This document shows positions 29,022-39,740 of a stretch of 64,000 bases of DNA, piece after piece (within the stretch, counting starts at the first letter, position 1; each line of letters starts with the position of its first letter). The notes below the pieces were generated by a model. It worked only from the letters and a program-made list of their open reading frames with translations, was not told the origin of the DNA and searched no databases. The DNA comes from Archangium violaceum (GTDB lineage Bacteria > Myxococcota > Myxococcia > Myxococcales > Myxococcaceae). The stretch spans positions 2,816,501 through 2,880,500 of the forward strand of contig NZ_CP069338.1 of the NCBI RefSeq assembly GCF_016859125.1, given 5' to 3'. The position numbers and the translations under genes were made by a program.

Positions 29022-29226
29022 GTGTCGTTCCTCCGCCAGGGCTCCTGGGATGGAGCCGATTCACCTCGGACAAAGGTCAGCCCCACGGCGGGGAGGGACA
29101 ACCCGGACCCGGAGACGCCCGTCCGGCCAGAGCCCTGGCAGTCGAAGGCCTCGGCGCGGGATGCTCCGGCCGACCTCGTGGGTTGCCACCTGTCTGGCCT
29201 TTTTCGCTGGCCAGCGAGGAAAGACC

Positions 29227-30012
29227 ATGAGCGTCCACCTGAATCGACAGATTGAAAAAGCCGCCGAGTGGATCGCCGCCAGCCAGCACCTGGTGGCCTT
29301 CACCGGCGCTGGCATCAGCACCGACTCGGGCCTGCCCGACTTCCGCGGCCCCGATGGCGTCTGGACCCGCCGCGATGCCGGCCTGCCTCCTCCCAAGTGG
29401 GGCAAGCCCGCCTCGCAGATCCGGCCCAATGTCGCGCACCACTCGCTCGTCGAGTTGGAGCGCCTGGGCAAGCTGCGCTTCCTCATCTCGCAGAACGTGG
29501 ACAACCTCCACCTGGAGTCCGGCTTCCCGCTCGACAAGCTCGCGGAGCTGCACGGCAACGGGAAGCAGATGCGCTGCCTGGCCTGTGACGGCCGCTACAC
29601 CCTCGAGCAGGTGGGCTGGGACCGGCGCGTATGGGGCGAGGGCTACCGCACCCAGCGCCCCCTGAAGGGACAACCGCACTGCCCCGCGTGCAAGGGCCGC
29701 ATCATCTCCTCGGTGGTGAACTTCGGGGATCCGCTGCCCGCGCGGGAGATAGAGAAGTCCCTCGCGGAGTCCGAGCGGTGTGACGTGTTCTTCGCCATCG
29801 GCTCGTCGCTGGTGGTGTCACCCGCCAACGAGATGCCGCGCGTGGCGCTGGAGATGGGGGCCCGGCTCATCCTCCTCAACCGGGGCGAGACGCCCTTCGA
29901 CGAGCTGGCCCACCTGCGCATCGAGGCAGGAATCGGCGAGGTGCTGCCCCCGGTGGTCGAGCGCGTGAAGGAGCTGCTCGGTACGGACACCCATCCCTCC
30001 GGCACCCATTAA
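29227..30012 (+). CDS. Sir2-family NAD-dependent protein deacylase
   Basis: Sirtuin of 261 residues that removes acyl groups from lysines using NAD+. The NAD site has FTGAGISTDSGLPDFRG. The catalytic region has SQNVDNLH and the histidine of AELHGN. The zinc site has CLAC and CPAC. NFGDPLP and GSSLVVSPANE complete the fold. ATG 29227 begins MSVHLNRQIEKAAEW, close to the family start. The last 4 bases overlap the convergent gene. Confidence 0.92.
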   Translation: MSVHLNRQIEKAAEWIAASQHLVAFTGAGISTDSGLPDFRGPDGVWTRRDAGLPPPKWGKPASQIRPNVAHHSLVELERLGKLRFLISQNVDNLHLESGFPLDKLAELHGNGKQMRCLACDGRYTLEQVGWDRRVWGEGYRTQRPLKGQPHCPACKGRIISSVVNFGDPLPAREIEKSLAESERCDVFFAIGSSLVVSPANEMPRVALEMGARLILLNRGETPFDELAHLRIEAGIGEVLPPVVERVKELLGTDTHPSGTH

Positions 30013-30353
30013 GGCTCGTCGAAGAGACCTTTCACCCGCTCCTGCTGCTCCTCGAGGTACTGCGGCGAGTGGGTGTCCACCTGGAAGAGGAAGACGGACT
30101 CCCGGCCGCAGTCGTTACAAATCACCTGCAGCCTGTCCAACTTCAGGTGCTCGGGCAGACCCGGGCTGGAGCCCCTCGTCTGCCGCACCAGGGACCACGC
30201 GCCGCCACACGCGCAGGGGCTGTCCCGGAGCCACGCGTACTCCTCCGACACGGCCGCCACGGGAATGTGCCCCGGTGCTTCCCGGGGCACGGCCATGGGC
30301 GCTCCCTTCGCAACTGCTTCGTTCTTCCCGAACAGCCGCGAGAGAAATCCCAT
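30009..30353 (-). CDS. Hypothetical protein with two Cys pairs
   Basis: A 114-residue protein. Cysteines in CACGG (about residue 47) and CNDCGR (about residue 80) may form a zinc-ribbon-like site. The N-terminus is MGFLSRLFGKNEAVAKG, amphipathic and basic. No family is recognised. The 3' end overlaps the sirtuin stop in convergent orientation. Confidence 0.65.
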   Translation of the reverse strand: MGFLSRLFGKNEAVAKGAPMAVPREAPGHIPVAAVSEEYAWLRDSPCACGGAWSLVRQTRGSSPGLPEHLKLDRLQVICNDCGRESVFLFQVDTHSPQYLEEQQERVKGLFDEP

Positions 30354-30446
30354 GGCGGCCCCCCATTCTCATGGACGACGAACTCGGCCCACGAGGCTAA
30401 CCGAAGCGACTCCCCCCGGACAGCCCACGCGCCGCCGAACGTGGGA

Positions 30447-31799
30447 CTAATGGCAGATGCCCCACACCATCTGGATGCCGCTGCGGGTGAGCACGGCCAG
30501 ATCCTGTGCTCTGTCCCCATCGAAGTCCGACACGGCCAGACCCTGGAGTCCCGTGTCCTGGGGCCAGGCGGTGATGGGCACCTGCGGTGCGAAGGTGCCA
30601 CCCGCCTGGCCGAGCAACAGGCTCACCTCGTTGCCCGTGGCACTCGCGACGAGCAGGTCCGGCAAGAAGTCCCGATTGATGTCCGCCATCACCATCCGCG
30701 AGGGCGCCTTGCCCACGGCGTACGCGACCGGCTCGTAGAAGGAACCATCATTCCTTCCGCTGAAGACAAGCACCCGATTGTTGCTCCCATCGGCGACCAC
30801 CAGGTCCATCGCCGAACCGGTGTCGAGCTGTGCCGCCAGGAGGGCGCGCGGCGAGCCACCCGTGGACGTGAGGCGCTGCTCCTGGAACGTGCCATCCCCG
30901 TTGTTCAACAGCACGCCCACCGACTGGCAGTCCTTGTTCGTCGGCTCGCTACAGTTGGACGGGTGGGAGACGGCGATGTCCAGCGAGCCATTTCCATCGA
31001 AGTCCGCGACCGCCATGGCGGAGGGGTTCGAGGGCGCGGGGTAGTCCACCGCCGTGCTCAACGAGCCATCGTCCTTCACATGGAACAGGGAGAGCTTGCC
31101 CGCGGAGCCACGGACGAGGGCGACGCTCCTGCTCCCGGCGCCGAAGTCCGCGACCGCCAGGTCATCGAGGTTCAGGCCTCCCGCCGCCTGGGTGACCGGC
31201 GCCTGGAAGGAGGCATTGCCCTTGCCCCGGTACACCGCGAGGTTCGAGTCCCCACTGTTGGCGACGAGCACCTCCAGGTTCTTGTCCCCGTCGAGGTCCA
31301 CGAGCGCCACGGCCGAGGGATCCTTGCCGGCCGTCCACAAGCTGGGCTTCTGGAAGCGGCCCCCGCCCTGGTTGAGCAGGACGGCCACTGCCCTGCCATC
31401 GTTGTTCGCCGTGACGATGTCGCTCCGGCCGTCACCGTTGAGATCTCCGATGGCGATGGCCTTCGGGTCCCCGGCAAACGGGTACTCCACGGGGGCCAGG
31501 AAGCCACAGTTGCCCGCGCAGCGGGTGCTGCCATCCGGGCAGGCTCCCTCGCATGTCGCGCCGCTCTCGCACGAGGGCTTCGCCGCGAAGGAGGAGCCGT
31601 CGCTGGGGATCACGAGCCCGCCGTCCGGCGGCGTGCCCCCGTCCGAATTGTTGTTGGGATTCTTGCCCGGCGGCAGGCCGCCGACGTCCCCATCGGGTGG
31701 AGGCCTCCGCTCCGGCTCACACGCGGCGCTCGCCAGCACGAGCAACGCACTCAGCACGCACATGAGGGTTCGAGATGTGGCGTCTCCGGGCAGTGACAC
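30447..31799 (-). CDS. FG-GAP/VCBS repeat lipoprotein
   Basis: A 450-residue exported lipoprotein. The lipobox is LASAAC after a hydrophobic stretch MCVLSALLVL. A Pro/Gly/Asn-rich linker and a Cys-rich segment (CESGATCEGACPDGSTRC) follow. Six or seven integrin-alpha-like FG-GAP repeats form a beta-propeller with calcium-loop motifs (IGDLNGDGRSD, VDLDGDKNLE, VADFDGNGSLD, SDFDGDRAQD). The GTG at 31799 is preceded by GGAGG at good spacing; ATG 31763 is the alternative. Probably a surface protein; partner unknown. Confidence 0.82.
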   Translation of the reverse strand: MSLPGDATSRTLMCVLSALLVLASAACEPERRPPPDGDVGGLPPGKNPNNNSDGGTPPDGGLVIPSDGSSFAAKPSCESGATCEGACPDGSTRCAGNCGFLAPVEYPFAGDPKAIAIGDLNGDGRSDIVTANNDGRAVAVLLNQGGGRFQKPSLWTAGKDPSAVALVDLDGDKNLEVLVANSGDSNLAVYRGKGNASFQAPVTQAAGGLNLDDLAVADFGAGSRSVALVRGSAGKLSLFHVKDDGSLSTAVDYPAPSNPSAMAVADFDGNGSLDIAVSHPSNCSEPTNKDCQSVGVLLNNGDGTFQEQRLTSTGGSPRALLAAQLDTGSAMDLVVADGSNNRVLVFSGRNDGSFYEPVAYAVGKAPSRMVMADINRDFLPDLLVASATGNEVSLLLGQAGGTFAPQVPITAWPQDTGLQGLAVSDFDGDRAQDLAVLTRSGIQMVWGICH

Positions 31800-31852
31800 G
31801 TCGGGCCTCCAGTGAAGAAGAGAGGCCCGGAGTGTTACCACCGCGCGTGCGA

Positions 31853-33223
31853 CTACGCGCTGTTTCCGCTCCGCTCACGCTCCCGGCGGTGGATGGTGGA
31901 AACGTCAATGCCCAGGATTTCCGCTGCCCTGGTCTTGTTGCCACCGCATTGCGCCACCACGTACGCGATGTACTCGCCCTCGAGCTGTCGCAGCGGAATC
32001 ATCCGCGCCTGGGCGCGTGACAGGGGATGGGCTTCCACCGTCACACCGGGCGCGTGGAGCTGGAGCGTGGGCAGGTCCACCGACTCCTGCACGGTGACGA
32101 CGGCGAGCCGCTCGACGAGGTTCTCCAGCTCGCGCACGTTGCCGGGCCACGGAGCGGCGGCGAGCGCGGCGAGGGCCTCGGGGGTGAAGCCGGTGAGGCG
32201 CGCGCGGGGGTTGCGCTTGCGCGACTGGGCGACGAAGTGCTCCACCAGGAGGGGGATGTCCTCGCGCCGCTCGCGCAGGGGCGGAACGAGGAGCGGCACC
32301 ACGTTGAGCCGGTAGAAGAGATCCTGGCGGAACCTCCCCTCGCGCACGCGCGCCTCCAACTCCTGGTGCGTGGCGGCCACCACGCGCACGTCCACCTTGC
32401 GCGAGGCATCCGCGCCCACCGCGCGCACCTCGCCGTCCTCCAGCACGCGCAGCAGCTTGGCCTGGAGCTCGGGCGCCATGTCGCCAATCTCGTCGAGGAA
32501 GAGCGTGCCCCCGTCCGCCTCCAGGAAGAGGCCGCGCCGGGGCGTGGTGGCGCCGGTGAAGCTGCCCTTCACGTGGCCGAACAGCTCGCTCTCCAGCAGC
32601 GCGTTGGGGATGGCCGTGCAGTTCACCGCCACGAAGGGGCCGGCCTTGCGAGGGCCCTCGAAGTGCAGCGCGCGGGCGACGAGCTCCTTGCCCGAGCCGC
32701 TCTCGCCGCGCACCAGCACCGGCGCGGGGGAGTGCGCCACGCGCTCGATGAGTTCGTACAGGGTGCGCATCGGCGCGCTGCGGCCGATCAACGCCGCGAA
32801 GGCGGAGCGGTCCCCCACCGCCTGACGCAGGGCCCGGTTCTCCTCGCGCAGCCGCCGCTCGGCGATGGCGCGCTGCACGTACAGCAGCACCTCGTCCAGG
32901 CGGAAGGGCTTGGTGAAGTAGTGCGTGGCGCCGCGCCGCATGGCCTCCACCGCGTTCTCCACCCCGCCGAAGGCCGTCATGATGAGCACGGGCAGCGCGG
33001 GGTCCACCTCGCGCACCGCCGCCAGCACGTCGAAGCCGTCCACCTGCTCCATGCGCAGGTCGCACACCACCGCGTCCAGCACGCGCCCTCGCACCACGGC
33101 GAGCGCCTCCTGCCCGCTGGTGGCCACGTCCACCGTGTAGCCCGCGTCCGAGAGATAGTCGGCCAAGAGCCGCGCCATCTCCACGTGGTCATCCACCACC
33201 AGCACTCGTCCCTCAGACGGCAT
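31853..33223 (-). CDS. Sigma-54-dependent response regulator of a two-component pair
   Basis: NtrC-type activator of 456 residues. The receiver has VVDDH, phospho-acceptor Asp in VVCDLRM, Thr in IMTAFG and Lys in FTKPF. The AAA+ domain has GESGSGKE, a GSFTGA loop in place of the usual GAFTGA, GGTLFLDEIGD and WPGNVREL. The Fis-type helix-turn-helix is TRAAEILGIDVSTIHRRER. It overlaps the end of its kinase gene by 11 bases, so it is translationally coupled to it. Target promoters are not evident nearby. Confidence 0.93.
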   Translation of the reverse strand: MPSEGRVLVVDDHVEMARLLADYLSDAGYTVDVATSGQEALAVVRGRVLDAVVCDLRMEQVDGFDVLAAVREVDPALPVLIMTAFGGVENAVEAMRRGATHYFTKPFRLDEVLLYVQRAIAERRLREENRALRQAVGDRSAFAALIGRSAPMRTLYELIERVAHSPAPVLVRGESGSGKELVARALHFEGPRKAGPFVAVNCTAIPNALLESELFGHVKGSFTGATTPRRGLFLEADGGTLFLDEIGDMAPELQAKLLRVLEDGEVRAVGADASRKVDVRVVAATHQELEARVREGRFRQDLFYRLNVVPLLVPPLRERREDIPLLVEHFVAQSRKRNPRARLTGFTPEALAALAAAPWPGNVRELENLVERLAVVTVQESVDLPTLQLHAPGVTVEAHPLSRAQARMIPLRQLEGEYIAYVVAQCGGNKTRAAEILGIDVSTIHRRERERSGNSA

Positions 33224-35330
33224 GTCGCTCCTCGCTCTGCAGGGGCGTGGCGGGCCACCACAGCGTGACACACGTGCCCTGGCCGGGCTCGCTCTCCAGC
33301 TCGATGCGGCCCCCGTGGTTGCGCACGATTTGAGCCACCACCGTCAGGCCCAACCCCGTGCCCTGGCCGCGCTTCTTCGTGGTGAAGAACGGATCGAAGA
33401 CGCGGTTGAGGCTCTCCGGTGGAATGCCGCACCCGTCGTCCCGCACCGTCACCCGCACCCCGCTCCACGCCCCCGGCTCGCCCGGCGCCTCCACGTGGGC
33501 CCCGAGCCGCACCGTGCCCCCCGGCTCGCACGCGTCACACGCGTTGAGGGCCAGGTTGAGCACCACCTGCTGCAGCTGATCCGGATCCGCCGACAGCGGT
33601 GGCAGCCCCTCGGGCACGTCCACCTCCACCTTCACCTTGCGCCGCTCGGCCTCGCCGTGCAGCAGCTCCTGCGCGCCCAGCAGCAGCGGCCCCAGCGCCA
33701 CGCCCCGCACCGGCGCCGGCTGCACCCGCGAGAAATCCAGCAGCTGGCGGATGGTGCGGCTCACCCGGTCTATCTGCTCGATGATGACCTGCACGCCCGT
33801 GGCCTGAGGGTGCTGCGCGCCCAGCTTGCCCAGCACGTACTCGGCCCGGCCTCGCACCACGCCCAGCGGGGTGCCAATCTCATGCGCGATGCCCGCGGCG
33901 AGGATGCCCACCGTGGCCAGCTTCTCCGCGCGCAAGAGCTGCGACTCGAGCGCATGCACGTTGCTCAGGTCCTCCACCACGAGCAGCACGCGCACCTCGG
34001 CGTCCAGCCGCTCCAGGGGCACGGCGTGGATGCGGTACTGGCCCTCCTCCCCGAAGAGGGGCAGCGGCTCGCCATGCAGGCTGAGGACGCGCTCGGCGGA
34101 GCAGGCGCCCTCCACCAGCGAGGTGAGTCTGTCCACCACGGCGGCGGGCGCGTGGGGGAAGGCCTCGGGGAGCGAGGCGCCCACGGCGGTGGGAGGCAGC
34201 CGCTCGCGCAGTGCCTGGTTGACGGCGGTGATGTGTCCGGTGGCGGAGAGCGCGAGGACGCCCGTGGGGATGTTGTCGAGGATCTTCTGCGTCTTCTCGT
34301 GCAGGTGGGCCAGCCGGTCCGCGTGGCGGCGGCTCTCCTGCAGCGCGACGGCGCGGCGCGAGGCGACGATGACGTAGGCGCCGAAGACGACGAGGAAGAA
34401 GGTCACCAGGATGGCGCCGGGGGCCACGCGGAGGATGACGCCGCGCTCGTGGGCGCGCAGCTCCTCGGTGGTGGCGAGCGTGGCCACGGCCCAGTGGACG
34501 CCACCGCGCATGCGGATGGGGGTATAGGCGGCGATGGCATCGGCCGCGCCCAGGCCCAGCCACGCGGCCTCGCCCTCGGGGATGCGGACCGTGCCGTGCT
34601 CGCCCGCGCGCATGTGCCGCACCAGCTCGGCGAAGGAGGGGACGCGGCCCGCCTCGGCCTCCAACCGCTTGTACCAGTCGATGAGGGTGGTGTCGCTCGC
34701 CGGAGTGGGCACGCCGTGCGCGCCGATGAGCAGCAGCTTCGCCTCGGGCTCCGTGGCGATGAGCTTCAGGGGCGCGAAGAAGGGCTCGGTGTCCACCAGC
34801 ACCGCGACCGCGCCGCCGGGCCCGTCCTCGGAGGGCGCATAGGCGGTGGCGAAGACGCGGGACCAGCCGCCGGGCGCGGCGGCCACCGGGGGCGAGGTGA
34901 GGATGTCTCCAGGCGTCCGGGTGAGCGCCTCGCGCGCCGTCTCCGTGAGGACGGTGCCCACGGCCCCCCGGGTGACGGCCGGCCCCGCGCGCCGGTCCAT
35001 GATGGCGAAGCGCTGCGCCCCCTCCGAGTCCAGGACGAGGATGGCCTTGTACTGCCCCACCACCTCCAGGAGGGCGAGCAGCTCGCGCCGGTGCTCGGTG
35101 ATGGAGCCGGGACGGGAGAGCAGCTCACCGGCGAAGCGCAGGTCATCGGCCGCGTCGTCGAGCGCATCGGCGACCTCGCGCGCCGCGGCCTCCACCTGGG
35201 CCTTCCGGTCCGCGGCGAACTGCTCCACCAGCGCCGCGCGATCCCTGCGGATGAGGTGCACCACGCCCACCACCACGCTCGCGAGCGCGATGCACAGCAG
35301 GAGCACGGAGGCGACGGCGTTGCGGGTCAT
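33213..35330 (-). CDS. Membrane sensor histidine kinase (NtrB/ZraS-like)
   Basis: A 705-residue kinase. TM1 is at about 8-26, then a large periplasmic sensor (about residues 30-300, probably Cache-like: FAAPLKLIATEPEAKLLLIG), TM2 (APGAILVTFFLVVFGAYVIV), a PAS-like domain, the H-box GIAHEIGTPLGVVRGRAEY, and HATPase motifs NLALNACDA, DDGCGIP, FDPFFTTKKRGQGTGLGL. The HEIGTPL form places it with the NtrB/ZraS group that partners sigma-54 regulators, here the overlapping downstream gene. Confidence 0.93.
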   Translation of the reverse strand: MTRNAVASVLLLCIALASVVVGVVHLIRRDRAALVEQFAADRKAQVEAAAREVADALDDAADDLRFAGELLSRPGSITEHRRELLALLEVVGQYKAILVLDSEGAQRFAIMDRRAGPAVTRGAVGTVLTETAREALTRTPGDILTSPPVAAAPGGWSRVFATAYAPSEDGPGGAVAVLVDTEPFFAPLKLIATEPEAKLLLIGAHGVPTPASDTTLIDWYKRLEAEAGRVPSFAELVRHMRAGEHGTVRIPEGEAAWLGLGAADAIAAYTPIRMRGGVHWAVATLATTEELRAHERGVILRVAPGAILVTFFLVVFGAYVIVASRRAVALQESRRHADRLAHLHEKTQKILDNIPTGVLALSATGHITAVNQALRERLPPTAVGASLPEAFPHAPAAVVDRLTSLVEGACSAERVLSLHGEPLPLFGEEGQYRIHAVPLERLDAEVRVLLVVEDLSNVHALESQLLRAEKLATVGILAAGIAHEIGTPLGVVRGRAEYVLGKLGAQHPQATGVQVIIEQIDRVSRTIRQLLDFSRVQPAPVRGVALGPLLLGAQELLHGEAERRKVKVEVDVPEGLPPLSADPDQLQQVVLNLALNACDACEPGGTVRLGAHVEAPGEPGAWSGVRVTVRDDGCGIPPESLNRVFDPFFTTKKRGQGTGLGLTVVAQIVRNHGGRIELESEPGQGTCVTLWWPATPLQSEERHAV

Positions 35331-35429
35331 GGGAGTCGGACGCGTCAGTGTAGCGCGTGACTCAGGACCTCGCGGGAAGGGTTTCGACGCCCGCGGGCCC
35401 TGGCCGTCCGGGGGGCAGGCGCGTACGGA

Positions 35430-35837
35430 CTACGTCGCCGCGGGATGACAGGACACCGCCAGCGGCACGCCGAGCCCGGCGATCTCCCCCAACTCCTCGG
35501 GCGAGAGCTCGAAGTGGCACTGTCCCTCGTAGGCGACGACCAGGAAGAGCGACACCCCGGTGACCCCCACGGCCCGGAGGTCCGGCAGCCGCGCCTTCAA
35601 GGCCCGCAGGGGCTCCAGGGCGGTGGCACCGGGCTCCAGGTCATCGTCGAGCAACACCAGCATGGCGCTCCCATACGGCAGGGCCTTTCCGTCGTAGCGC
35701 CCCGAGGGAGCCACCTCGCCGGGCTCGTTCTTGTCCACCAGGAGGAGCCCCGTGCGCTCCTCGGCGAGCGAGGGAGAGAAGGAATCCCCCTGCAGGAGGC
35801 AGTACAGGAAGCGCCGCGCCGGGAGCCGCTGGCTCAT
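35430..35837 (-). CDS. Hypothetical protein coupled to the XRE regulator
   Basis: A 135-residue protein without signal or membrane helices (SQRLPARRFLYCLLQGDSF at the start; SMLVLLDDDLEP-like core; ends VPLAVSCHPAAT). No family is recognised. ATG 35837 has GAGGTG upstream. It starts 10 bases after the XRE gene's stop, so they form one operon; it may be the regulator's partner or target. Confidence 0.65.
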   Translation of the reverse strand: MSQRLPARRFLYCLLQGDSFSPSLAEERTGLLLVDKNEPGEVAPSGRYDGKALPYGSAMLVLLDDDLEPGATALEPLRALKARLPDLRAVGVTGVSLFLVVAYEGQCHFELSPEELGEIAGLGVPLAVSCHPAAT

Positions 35838-35847
35838 GGGCCGCACC

Positions 35848-36237
35848 TCACTCCATGTCCACCCGGAGCGCCAGACGCCGCGTCTGCCTCGTGCGCGAGT
35901 GGGAACCCGGACGTGAGGAGGCGGGCGGCCTGGGGCGGCTCCTGCCGGAGGATGGCTTCGCCACCGGACGTGGGGCCCGCGCGCTCCCGGGGACCTCCAG
36001 ACCCAGCAGGTCCTGCAGCGAGCCGCACAGCACCTCGTACATCCGACGAAGGGTCGGAGCGCTCGGCACGATGCTCGGGCTGCCTCGCTCGAAACGACCA
36101 TAGGCCTGCGCGCTCATGCCAATGCGCTGGGACATCTCCGCCTGGGTGAGCTCCGAGAGCAACCGGACGGAGCGAAGGGTCTTCCGGATGGCCTGGGCCA
36201 ATCGTTTCCGGACTTCGAGGGGCACATGACTTGGCAT
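35848..36237 (-). CDS. XRE-family HTH regulator
   Basis: A 129-residue DNA-binding protein. The helix-turn-helix is at about residues 15-70 (RSVRLLSELTQAEMSQRIGM, SAQAYGRFERGSPSIVPSAP). A long Arg/Pro/Ser-rich tail (residues ~85-129) is probably disordered. ATG 36237 (MPSHVPLEVRKRL) is chosen over 36282, whose extra residues look non-native. Confidence 0.82.
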   Translation of the reverse strand: MPSHVPLEVRKRLAQAIRKTLRSVRLLSELTQAEMSQRIGMSAQAYGRFERGSPSIVPSAPTLRRMYEVLCGSLQDLLGLEVPGSARAPRPVAKPSSGRSRPRPPASSRPGSHSRTRQTRRLALRVDME

Positions 36238-36338
36238 GGTGGCAACAACCCTATCTACCCCGCACGTCAAGTCAACCCGCATCCTATTTTGCCGGTCACT
36301 TCTCCCTCTCCCACCTCTTCAAGTAGGGTCCGCATGCT

Positions 36339-36359
36339 CCCTCTCCCTCCGGGAGAGGG
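36339..36359. repeat. Dispersed hairpin repeat, copy 2
   Basis: Identical to 3820-3840: CCCTCTCCC-TCC-GGGAGAGGG. Here it ends 8 bases before the stop of the gene at 36368-36796 and lies between it and the XRE gene, where it may act as a terminator of the upstream minus-strand gene. A partial copy (TCTCCCTCTCCC) lies just before it. Confidence 0.6.
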
Positions 36360-36367
36360 GAGCCCGC

Positions 36368-36796
36368 TCAGACGGCCTTCTTGCCGGAGCCGGAGGGCGA
36401 GTTCTTGCCCCCCGCCTGCGCGTTCCGATCCGCCAGCAGCGCCGCGAGGGCCTCGTCGCGCGAGTTGAAGACGTTCACCGCCGCGCCGTTGATGACGCCG
36501 CTGGTGCTGACGAACATCTTCGTCATCTCGTCGCCGCCGTAGCGGAAGGAGCGCTGGGTGTAGCGCGCCAGCACCTCGGTGCGCTCGCGCCCGAAGACCC
36601 GGCCCGCCGTGTACTTCACCACCAACCCATCCAGGTTGATGAGCAGATCCACCTTCGACGGAAAGCGCGACAGGTGGCCTTCCACCTCGGTGCGCCAGCG
36701 CGCCACGTCCAGCGCGTTGTTGAGGATGCAGTCCTCGAAGGTCGCCGTGACGACGTCGTGCACCTCGTCGTAGTCGAAGGACATTCTCCAAGCCAT
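36368..36796 (-). CDS. Hypothetical cytoplasmic protein
   Basis: A 142-residue protein I cannot assign. The N-terminus, MAWRMSFDYDEVHDVVTATF, and a regular alternation of strands and helices (DLLINLDGLVVKYTAGRVFG, FVSTSGVINGAAVNVFNSR) suggest a small alpha/beta fold such as STAS. The C-terminus is Gly/Ser/Lys rich. ATG 36796 has GGAGG at good spacing. Confidence 0.7.
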   Translation of the reverse strand: MAWRMSFDYDEVHDVVTATFEDCILNNALDVARWRTEVEGHLSRFPSKVDLLINLDGLVVKYTAGRVFGRERTEVLARYTQRSFRYGGDEMTKMFVSTSGVINGAAVNVFNSRDEALAALLADRNAQAGGKNSPSGSGKKAV

Positions 36797-37199
36797 GGGA
36801 TGCCTCCCTCCAGGGGGATTCCGCGGTGGGGGTGCCGCGGCGAGGGACAACCAAAAGGGGCGCGGATGCTACGCGAAATCCCCACTGGGAGTGTAGTCCG
36901 TCCACCGTGACGAGTCGTCCGCACCGAACCCTACGTAACCTGACACCGTGCGACATGGCGCCGCGGAACGACGTGCGCCGGGCGGCACTGTCCGCGGGGA
37001 ACTGACACGGCGCGGCACGCACGCGACTCCGGGGTCCACCCGCTGCTCACAAGCGGGCAGAGCCGCGGTGCCGGGGCGAGTCCGTTCCACCCCGGATTGA
37101 CTCGTGGGTCAGAGGGGTGTGGAAACTGGAGCAGCCGGGTAGGCGCGGGCCCGCACGTCCGACTGTTACCCCCCCATCATCGCGCCTGGGAGTCACTCC
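36797..37199. other. Divergent intergenic region upstream of the isoamylase gene
   Basis: 403 bases between divergent starts. I see no gene; promoters for both directions are expected but no consensus is clear. Confidence 0.4.
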
Positions 37200-39584
<2,385 letters not shown>

Positions 39585-39602
39585 CTCCCGCGACACTCCG
39601 TG

Positions 39603-39632
39603 CGACCCCGGCGCGACAGAGCGTCGGGGTCG
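39603..39632 (+). terminator. Hairpin after the isoamylase gene
   Basis: CGACCCCG (39603-39610) pairs with CGGGGTCG (39625-39632), extended inside by GCGC/GCGT. It lies 18 bases after the stop codon; the bases after it are not T-rich. Confidence 0.55.
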
Positions 39633-39740
39633 TCTCGGGTTGCGAGACGGTAGGAGAAGGTGGGGACGAAACTTTCGTGGCGCTTCGGCGACAATTTCAT
39701 CGTCGTCATCGCTTTTCAGTGCGCCCCCCCCGGAGTCACA

